A DNA stretch of 64,000 nucleotides, from the NCBI RefSeq assembly GCF_900128895.1, contig NZ_FSQW01000002.1:868001-932000 (forward strand), written 5' to 3'. This document shows, piece by piece, positions 57,618 through 64,000 of the stretch (position 1 is its first letter; every line of letters starts with the position of its first letter). The stretch is from Parasphingorhabdus marina DSM 22363. Lineage in GTDB: Bacteria > Pseudomonadota > Alphaproteobacteria > Sphingomonadales > Sphingomonadaceae. Position numbers and translations under genes: made by a program. The notes below the pieces were generated by a model. It searched no databases. It was given only the letters and a program-made list of their open reading frames with translations, and was not told the DNA's origin.

Positions 57618-58400
57618 TCAGTCGGGTTTGTATCCAAAAGCGTCTTCCGCCATTTTGACGAGTTCCGGATCCGCATCCGGCAGACCCTCCGGCAGAGCGG
57701 CCTCCAGCGTCTCGGCAACATGAGTCATCGCCTTGATCCGGGCGGATTTTTTGTCATTGCCGTCGATAACTGTCCACGGCGCCCAGCGCGTGTCGGTTTG
57801 TTTGAACATGTCCTCGATCGCTTCGACATAATCTTCGCGTCTGGCCCGATTGCGGAAGTCCTCTGCCGTGATTTTCCAGCGCTTGTAGGGCGTATCCAGT
57901 CGGCGGGCAAAGCGCTTGTCCTGTTCTTCCTGGGTCGTGTGGAAAAACAGTTTGATCAGGTTGGTGCCGCCATCAATCTGCTGCGCTTCGAACTCGTTGA
58001 TTTCGTCATAGCCGCGTTTCCATTCGGCTTGGCTGCAAAATCCTTCCACCCGCTCGACCAGAACCCGGCCATACCAGCTGCGGTCAAACACGGCGATATT
58101 GCGGCTTCCCGGAAGGTTTTTCCAGAAACGCCAGAGAAAATGCCGGTCCTTTTCTTCGCTGGACGGCGCGCCAATCGGATAAACTTCGAAGTAACGGGGA
58201 TCCCATTCGGCGGTCATGCGCCGAATGCACCCGCCCTTGCCGGCCGCGTCCCAGCCCTCGAATACCAAAATAGTGCGATTGCCGTAGATGATATGCTTGA
58301 AATGGACGTCCGCCAGCCGTTCCTGCACGTCTTTCAGCGCATCGCCATAGTCCCCGTCGAATTTCTCGCCAGCTTCAAAGTCGGAAAGCTTGATGGTCAT
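57618..58400 (-). CDS. ppk2: Polyphosphate kinase 2 family protein
   Basis: A 260-residue P-loop kinase that transfers phosphate between polyphosphate and nucleotides. Walker A is in FEGWDAAGKGGCIRR (about residue 48), the lid/Walker B region has FDRSWYGRVLVERVEG (about 110), and the WKITAEDFRNR segment follows. Whether it uses NMP, ADP or GDP cannot be read. A GCGTGAC tandem repeat lies just after its stop (57599-57616). Confidence 0.93.
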   Translation of the reverse strand: MTIKLSDFEAGEKFDGDYGDALKDVQERLADVHFKHIIYGNRTILVFEGWDAAGKGGCIRRMTAEWDPRYFEVYPIGAPSSEEKDRHFLWRFWKNLPGSRNIAVFDRSWYGRVLVERVEGFCSQAEWKRGYDEINEFEAQQIDGGTNLIKLFFHTTQEEQDKRFARRLDTPYKRWKITAEDFRNRARREDYVEAIEDMFKQTDTRWAPWTVIDGNDKKSARIKAMTHVAETLEAALPEGLPDADPELVKMAEDAFGYKPD

Positions 58401-58440
58401 GGCGTCGGTCTAGCCCAGAAAAGCGTCAGAAGCCAACCGG

Positions 58441-59301
58441 TTAACCGTGATTTTGGAGGATAAGACCGGCAATGGTCGCCGGCTCCTGCATTGGCATAAA
58501 ATGTGTGAGATTATCGATATAAATATCTGTTCCCAATACAAAAAACTCCGCGAGACCCGGCGGTGTCGGAGAGGAAGCGAAGTCAAAACCGCCTTTTTGC
58601 TCAATCTGCGGGGCGCGCAAAATGGTGACCGGCTGCGAGATATTTTCCATCAGGGGCCAGGGGTCGACAGTTGCGCTGGTCGCATAGACCGAAGCCTCGG
58701 ACTGCGGCGGACAGGCGAGCTCAAAAGTGCCGTTTCCAGCGGGGAGCAGGCCATGTTCGCAATAGTCTCTGAGCACAACGGGATCCCAAAGCCGATAGGG
58801 ATGCCGGTCGCAAAATCGCTCGAACATCTCATCCGGTCCGGCCCAGCTGTTCCGCCGTTTTGCCACCATATGATTGGTCGCACTGTAATCAGGCGGGTCG
58901 AGATAGGTCTCGCGTTCCATGATCACCGGGTCGACAAGAACCAGGCGTCCAATCTGTCCAGTCAGCTGCGCCGCCACCTGGACCAGACAATGCCCGCCCA
59001 TGCTGTGTCCCACACCGATATCAAACGGAATGTCCAGCGACTTCAGAAGCTGCGCCGTGGCATCAGCGATCATGTGCCAGTCCGTGATCTCCGGCCTGGC
59101 ACTACGTCCATGGCCCAGCTGATCCACTGCAATGACACGGGTATCGGGAGGAAACGCAGCAACCACCTGATCCCAGCACCGCGCATGAAATCCGGTTGCG
59201 TGCAACAGCAGCACAGATGGCCCGATGCCCGCCCTGCCCCATTCAAAATAGCAGATATCGCCATGGGAAGAGGAGAAGACATGCTGTTCGGGTTGCGTCA
59301 T
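58441..59301 (-). CDS. Alpha/beta-hydrolase
   Basis: A 286-residue hydrolase. The nucleophile serine is in GVGHSMGGHC (about residue 100), the oxyanion segment is LLLHATGFHARCW (about 32), and a late NLTHFMPMQ provides the histidine. Length and the lid region (about 140-215) fit the esterase/epoxide-hydrolase-like class. The start is ATG 59299-59301, although the frame is open for 54 more codons upstream over the aspS end. Substrate unknown. Confidence 0.85.
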   Translation of the reverse strand: MTQPEQHVFSSSHGDICYFEWGRAGIGPSVLLLHATGFHARCWDQVVAAFPPDTRVIAVDQLGHGRSARPEITDWHMIADATAQLLKSLDIPFDIGVGHSMGGHCLVQVAAQLTGQIGRLVLVDPVIMERETYLDPPDYSATNHMVAKRRNSWAGPDEMFERFCDRHPYRLWDPVVLRDYCEHGLLPAGNGTFELACPPQSEASVYATSATVDPWPLMENISQPVTILRAPQIEQKGGFDFASSPTPPGLAEFFVLGTDIYIDNLTHFMPMQEPATIAGLILQNHG

Positions 59302-59386
59302 ATGCAGCGTTCCGCAATTAGTGGTCCGGTCGATGGGCAAAGGCGATAATCGGCAATTGCCCGGCCTGCCACTAGCGGAATAAAGA

Positions 59387-61171
59387 CTAGCCTTCCTTTG
59401 GCGGCTCAACGACCCGGATATGCAATTCGCGCAGCTGCCTGGGCGACACGCCGCTGGGTGCACTCATCATCAGGTCTTCGGCCTTCTGGTTCATCGGAAA
59501 AGCCACCACTTCCCGAATATTCGGTTCGTCTGCGAGCAGCATGACGATCCGGTCTACACCTGGTGCAGAACCACCATGCGGCGGAGCGCCGTATTTCAGC
59601 GCATTGATCATGCCCGAAAATTCGCTGTCGACCTGATCTTTTGTATATCCGGCGATTTCAAAAGCCTTGTACATGATATCTGGCCGATGGTTCCGGATCG
59701 CGCCAGAGGACAGCTCCACACCGTTGCAGACAATGTCATATTGCCAGGCGAGAATATCGAGCGGATCCTTCGTTTCGAGCGCCTCCATTTCGCCCTGCGG
59801 CATGGAGAAGGGGTTGTGCGAGAAATCAACTTTCTTCAGTTCCTCGTCATATTCGAACATCGGGAAATCGACGATCCAGCAAAACCTGAATTCATCATCC
59901 TTGATCAGATCCAGCTTTTCTGCGGCCCGGGTCCGAGCCACACCAGCCAGCCGGGCGGCTTCCGCTTCCTTGCCGGCCGCAAAGAAGACGCCGTCATCAG
60001 GACCACATCCGAGATCGGCCAGCAGCTTCGCGGTTCCTTCTTCCCCATGGTTTTTGGCGATCGGGCCACCGGCGGCACCGTCTTTCATGTTGATATAACC
60101 CAGCCCGGCAAATCCCTCGCCGCGGGCCCAGTTGTTCATGTCGTCAAAAAACTTCCGGCTATTCTTGCCGGCTTCCGGCGCGACAAAGGCGCGAACCGTG
60201 CCGCCGCTCGCGGTGATTTTGTCAAACAGGCCAAAGCCGGACCCCTTGAAATGGTCGCTGACGTCCCGGATGATAATCGGGTTCCGGAGATCCGGCTTGT
60301 CCGACCCATATTTCAGCATCGCTTCCTTGTAAGGAATACGCGGGAATTCCCCTGCCGGCGTTACCGAACGACCGTTGGCAAATTCCTCAAACACCCCTGC
60401 GAGGACCGGTTCCAGAGCAGCGAAAACGTCATCTTGCGTGACAAAACTCATCTCGAGATCGAGCTGATAAAACTCCCCGGGAGACCGGTCTGCACGCGCA
60501 TCTTCATCGCGGAAACAGGGCGCGATCTGGAAATAGCGGTCAAATCCCGCCACCATCAACATCTGCTTGAACATCTGCGGCGCCTGCGGAAGTGCGTAGA
60601 ACTTGCCCGGGTGAACCCGGCTGGGCACCAGATAGTCGCGCGCGCCCTCGGGAGAAGAAGCGGTCAGAATTGGTGTCTGGAACTCGGTAAATCCCTGGTC
60701 GACCATCCGGCGGCGAATGCTGGCGATAACTTCGGACCGCAGCATCATGTTGGCGTGAACTTTCTCGCGCCGCAGGTCGAGGAAGCGGTAACGCAACCGA
60801 ATATCTTCCGGATATTCCTGATCCCCGAATACCGGCATCGGCAGTTCTTCCGCCGGTCCCTGCATGAAAACGGTTTCCGCGACGACTTCCACTTCGCCGG
60901 TGGGCAAGTTGGCATTCACCGTCTCGTCATCGCGCGCCACCGTCTTGCCGGTCACCGTTACCACCGACTCAATGCGGGCACTGTCGAGCAACTTGAAGGC
61001 TTCGCTGCCGGTCTCGCTGACAATCTGGGTCAGGCCGAAATGATCGCGCAAATCCACAAAGAGCAAATTGCCGTGATCGCGCTTCCGGTGAATCCAGCCA
61101 GAGAGACGAACCTCGGTGCCAACATCGGAGGAGCGAAGCTGCGAACAGTTGTGGGTGCGGTAAGCGTGCAT
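59387..61171 (-). CDS. aspS: Aspartate-tRNA ligase
   Basis: A 594-residue bacterial-type class II synthetase with the GAD insertion. The anticodon-binding OB domain ([20 protein letters not shown], about 25-44) is followed by motif 2 ([20 protein letters not shown], about 217-236) and motif 3 ([13 protein letters not shown], about 527). The GAD domain lies around 290-420. In many alphaproteobacteria this enzyme is non-discriminating (charging tRNA-Asn as well), which cannot be judged here. Confidence 0.98.
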   Translation of the reverse strand: MHAYRTHNCSQLRSSDVGTEVRLSGWIHRKRDHGNLLFVDLRDHFGLTQIVSETGSEAFKLLDSARIESVVTVTGKTVARDDETVNANLPTGEVEVVAETVFMQGPAEELPMPVFGDQEYPEDIRLRYRFLDLRREKVHANMMLRSEVIASIRRRMVDQGFTEFQTPILTASSPEGARDYLVPSRVHPGKFYALPQAPQMFKQMLMVAGFDRYFQIAPCFRDEDARADRSPGEFYQLDLEMSFVTQDDVFAALEPVLAGVFEEFANGRSVTPAGEFPRIPYKEAMLKYGSDKPDLRNPIIIRDVSDHFKGSGFGLFDKITASGGTVRAFVAPEAGKNSRKFFDDMNNWARGEGFAGLGYINMKDGAAGGPIAKNHGEEGTAKLLADLGCGPDDGVFFAAGKEAEAARLAGVARTRAAEKLDLIKDDEFRFCWIVDFPMFEYDEELKKVDFSHNPFSMPQGEMEALETKDPLDILAWQYDIVCNGVELSSGAIRNHRPDIMYKAFEIAGYTKDQVDSEFSGMINALKYGAPPHGGSAPGVDRIVMLLADEPNIREVVAFPMNQKAEDLMMSAPSGVSPRQLRELHIRVVEPPKEG

Positions 61172-61309
61172 GATGGGCCTTCATAAATGGATTGTTGCCA
61201 AAGGCAGACTGTGGTGCGCCTAACACAGTGAAAGGCGGCTTTTGTCAAGGTTGAACTCCGCTGTGCAGAAACATTTGCGGGCTGCGCCGGACTCTGTATA
61301 GCAATTGCC

Positions 61310-62509
61310 ATGAAAATACATCCTTTGCTGACCGACAATCAGGACATTGCCGACCTTTGCGCACGTTTTTCCAAAGCTGACTTTGTCGCTGTCGACACCG
61401 AGTTCATGCGGGAGAATACCTATTGGCCGATTTTGTGTCTGATTCAGATCTCGGACGGCAAAGAAGCAGCAGCGATTGATCCACTGGCCAAGGATGTTGA
61501 TCTGCAGCCCCTGCTCGACCTGCTGGTCGACAATGAAGATGTGCTGAAGATCTTTCATGCCGGCGGACAGGACGTGGAAATCATCCACAACATGACGGGC
61601 AAGACCCCGCACCCGATATTCGATACCCAGATCGCGGCAATGGCGCTCGGCCCCAGTGAACAGATTGGATATGCCAATCTCGTTGACAGCTGGCTGGGTG
61701 TTACCCTCGACAAGGGTGCCCGGTTCACCGACTGGTCGCGGAGACCACTGAACGAACGGCAGATCAAATATGCGATCGGTGACGTCACGCATTTGTCCGA
61801 AATATTTCCGATGATGCTCGAGAAGCTCAGGGAATCGGGTCGCGGCATGTGGATCAACGCTGAAATGGAACGTCTGGCGGACCCGGAAAACTACATCAAT
61901 GATCCGGATCTGGCATGGCGCCGGGTCAAATTCCAGGGCCGCAACCTGGAAGCGCTTGGACGGCTCAAGGCGCTGGCTGCCTGGCGGGAAGAAGAAGCAC
62001 AGGCAAAGGATTTGCCGCGAGGCCGCATCATGCGAGATGAGACGCTTGCAGATATTGCCGGGCACCCGCCCAAGGACCAGTCAAAGCTTGGTCAGGTCCG
62101 CGGCCTTTCAAATGGCTGGAAAAACAATGACATTGGGGAGCGCCTGATGGAAGTTCTCCAGAATGCCGATCCCCTTCCCCGTGAAGAAATGCCAGTGCGC
62201 AATGGCCGCCGACCAAAATTTGGCAAGGAAAACGCCCTCGTTGCCGATCTGTTGAAATTGCTGCTGAAAATTCGTTCCGCAGAAATGAACGTCGCTTCCA
62301 AATTGCTTGCCCGCGCCGATGATCTGGAACGGATCGTCAGCGGAGACCGGGAAGACGTGCCCTTGCTCGAAGGGTGGCGCTATGAAGAATTTGGCCGCGA
62401 TGCCCTCGACCTGATCGAAGGACGAATGAGCTTCACCGTCAAGGACGGTCGGCTGAAGATGACACATCAGCCCGAGGAAGACTCACAGGCAGAAGCGTCT
62501 GAAGGCTGA
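61310..62509 (+). CDS. rnd: Ribonuclease D
   Basis: A 399-residue DEDD 3'-5' exoribonuclease for tRNA end maturation. The acidic residues are in FVAVDTEFMRE (about residue 28), FHAGGQDVEII (about 82) and KYAIGDVTHLSEIF (about 154). An HRDC domain (about 205-285) follows. It is divergent from aspS across 138 bp. A GAGACC/GGTCTC dyad at 62526-62551 lies between its end and the convergent ppx. Confidence 0.95.
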   Translation: MKIHPLLTDNQDIADLCARFSKADFVAVDTEFMRENTYWPILCLIQISDGKEAAAIDPLAKDVDLQPLLDLLVDNEDVLKIFHAGGQDVEIIHNMTGKTPHPIFDTQIAAMALGPSEQIGYANLVDSWLGVTLDKGARFTDWSRRPLNERQIKYAIGDVTHLSEIFPMMLEKLRESGRGMWINAEMERLADPENYINDPDLAWRRVKFQGRNLEALGRLKALAAWREEEAQAKDLPRGRIMRDETLADIAGHPPKDQSKLGQVRGLSNGWKNNDIGERLMEVLQNADPLPREEMPVRNGRRPKFGKENALVADLLKLLLKIRSAEMNVASKLLARADDLERIVSGDREDVPLLEGWRYEEFGRDALDLIEGRMSFTVKDGRLKMTHQPEEDSQAEASEG

Positions 62510-62562
62510 AACGCGGCGCGAGCCTGAGACCATGGGTCCGCCCCGGGTCTCTCGGATCCGGT

Positions 62563-64000
62563 TCAGTCCGGAACCAGAACACAGGCCGCTTCCAGCTTCA
62601 GCATATGAGCGAGCTGTTCATGCCGCTTCGCCACGGCTTCACCATAAAGGTCGCGCAGGCTTTCTGCCATTACCAGTTCCAGCCGTTCGCCAGATTTGCG
62701 TAACCTCGTCTGCTCCAGCGGTTTGCGGGTACCGCCGCTGAGTCTCTGGGCCAGTCGCATCGCAAGCCCCCAGCAAATCGCCCGTTCCGTAGCCGCATCA
62801 TCCAGGAGTTTACCACCGCCAGGGAACACATTCGCGCCGCCACCAAAACTGGTGAAAAGCGTTTGGCCCAGCATTTCCCGCTCGGGTCCGTTGATACCGA
62901 CCCAGTTGCCGTGGAGCCCCATCACCAGACCCCGCTCGGCGCGGAAGTTCGGATTTGCCCGCCAGGCCACATCACCCAGATTGCAGGCGGCCTGTCGAAT
63001 GCGCTGCCATTCCGGGGAATCGCCGGTAAAAATCTCCGCGAGCCATTTCCCGAGCAGCTTGCTGTTGGCGGGAAAACGAGCCTGAGCCGCACCGGACTCC
63101 TCGGTCGCGAGAAGTAACGGATCCCGCTTGCTTTCCTGCGGACTGATGCGGCTGTACAACATGCCTTCGCGGACGCCGTAGGCCGACACAATCAGCCGGC
63201 TGCTGTCGAGATGGCGAACGATGAATGACAATAGCCAGGCCGCATCATCAAGCGTGGGAATCCGGGATGTCGAAAGTCCCGGTACTGCCTTCAGCTTTGC
63301 CTTGTCCAGCCGGGCCAGCCGGCTGACAAGCCGTCGCGCTCTGCGCGGTTCCATTTCATAATGGTGGATCACCGGAAGCGGGTAGCCGCTGTCGTGCATA
63401 TCAAGCCTTGCCAGTGATCGCCATGAGCCACCGACCAGATAGAACGGGAGTCGCTCCGAGTCTTTCGGCCAACCGGTTTTCTTCAACATCTTGCGCACTT
63501 GCCGCTTGAGCTTGTCCTTTCCCTTTACGCGCAACTCGGCGATCCGCAACACGCCTAACGGAAAGGAATAACGGTCCGTCACCTGCCCATTCTCGATCCG
63601 CGCCAGCTCGAGACTGCCTCCCCCGAGATCACCCACGATTCCGTTCGCACCGGGAATGGCAGAGATCACGCCAAGACCGGCCAGGTCGGCTTCCTCCTCG
63701 CCTTGCAAAATTTGTGTCTGAATCCCGATTTTTTCCGCAGCAGCAAGAAAATCCGCACCATTGCTTGCATCTCGAACCGCTGCGGTGGCGAAACTCTCGA
63801 CATTATCGACATCCATCTCGATACAAAGATGATGGAACCGCTGGAGGGCACCAACACCCAGCTCAAATGATTCAGGTGAAATCGCCCCGGTCGTAGCCAG
63901 ATCCTTGCCCAGGCCAGCCATGGCTTTTTCGTTGAAAAGGATCGCCGGCACCCGCGCCGGCCCCTGATAGACAACAAGCCGGATTGAATTCGAACCAATA
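62563..64000 (-). CDS. Ppx/GppA family phosphatase (5' end beyond window)
   Basis: At least 478 residues. The frame is open to the right edge, where the N-terminal nucleotide-fold signature IGSNSIRLVVYQG is visible, so only a few residues are missing. GDLGGGSLELARIENG (about residue 135 of the visible part) is the phosphate-2 motif. A long C-terminal HD-like region follows. The family hydrolyses polyphosphate and/or pppGpp; both activities are possible. A ppk2 gene in the same window adds a polyphosphate context. Confidence 0.92.
   Translation of the reverse strand, partial: IGSNSIRLVVYQGPARVPAILFNEKAMAGLGKDLATTGAISPESFELGVGALQRFHHLCIEMDVDNVESFATAAVRDASNGADFLAAAEKIGIQTQILQGEEEADLAGLGVISAIPGANGIVGDLGGGSLELARIENGQVTDRYSFPLGVLRIAELRVKGKDKLKRQVRKMLKKTGWPKDSERLPFYLVGGSWRSLARLDMHDSGYPLPVIHHYEMEPRRARRLVSRLARLDKAKLKAVPGLSTSRIPTLDDAAWLLSFIVRHLDSSRLIVSAYGVREGMLYSRISPQESKRDPLLLATEESGAAQARFPANSKLLGKWLAEIFTGDSPEWQRIRQAACNLGDVAWRANPNFRAERGLVMGLHGNWVGINGPEREMLGQTLFTSFGGGANVFPGGGKLLDDAATERAICWGLAMRLAQRLSGGTRKPLEQTRLRKSGERLELVMAESLRDLYGEAVAKRHEQLAHMLKLEAACVLVPD

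Noticed and set aside
59420-61186. 588-codon plus-strand frame across aspS
   Set aside because: Antisense to aspS; no ribosome site and no protein-like motif.
1-64000. CRISPR arrays, insertion sequences, prophage or integrase genes
   Set aside because: None seen; the only repeats are the three short palindromes near 56 kb, the small-gene triplication and the rpsB tail.

Overview
The window looks like chromosomal DNA of a Sphingomonadales alphaproteobacterium (Sphingopyxis/Sphingorhabdus-like; genus not resolvable here). The signs are a CckA hybrid histidine kinase, LexA-type operators of the alphaproteobacterial form (GAAC-N7-GAAC, also read GTTC-N7-GTTC), a very tight ccmCDEFGHI cytochrome c maturation operon, and a rpsB-tsf-pyrH-frr-uppS-cdsA-dxr-rseP-bamA-skp-fabZ cluster without the lpxD/lpxA/lpxB genes that usually sit between skp and the next housekeeping genes. 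The last point fits bacteria that use glycosphingolipid in place of lipopolysaccharide. No phage, IS element or CRISPR array is visible, and no gene-free stretch exceeds 300 bases; the longest are 47772-48054 (283 bp) and 39802-40067 (266 bp).

Layout. 1-6658: a membrane-anchored FMN glutamate synthase-like protein (cut by the window edge), an agmatine deiminase, a divergent pair of exported peptidases (M28 lipoprotein and S9) and rpsD with its promoter. 6853-11082: three tandem copies of a small exported two-cysteine protein, a chorismate mutase, and the rpiB-glyA-nrdR-trmJ operon. 11189-18117: the potassium transporter Kup, then ccmCDEFGHI with each gene overlapping the next. 18234-23666: a PAS-GGDEF-EAL protein, an amino acid dehydrogenase, tRNA-His, and an isolated gspJ-gspK pair. 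23764-28012 (plus strand): a prolyl-hydroxylase-like oxygenase, then an Nramp-like transporter fused by overlaps to the 5-oxoprolinase genes pxpABC. 28040-39801 (minus strand): rpmE, fabZ and the outer-membrane-assembly, isoprenoid, phospholipid and translation cluster up to rpsB.

40068-45145: a small membrane protein behind a LexA-like operator array, pssA-psd for phosphatidylethanolamine, icd, and a CPA2 cation/proton antiporter. 45123-53655 (minus strand): alaS, recA with its LexA box, and the dapA-smpB-DUF2062-cckA chain. 53759-57570 (plus strand): a soluble lytic transglycosylase, a small AT-richer islet (DUF4279 protein plus a 72-residue unknown) bracketed by TGTCCGC palindromes, and an apparently exported glutathione S-transferase-like protein. 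57618-64000: PPK2, an alpha/beta hydrolase, aspS, rnd, and a Ppx/GppA phosphatase cut by the window edge.

Most of the window is conserved housekeeping sequence. The strongest candidates for new biology are (1) the small membrane protein at 40068-40322 under an array of four GAAC/GTTC half-sites at 11-bp spacing, a candidate SOS-induced effector; (2) the Nramp-fold transporter that has lost its metal-site residues and is translationally coupled to pxpABC, a candidate 5-oxoproline carrier; and (3) the triplicated two-cysteine exported proteins. Motif positions and membrane segments are read by eye, and functions rest on family recognition without any database search.
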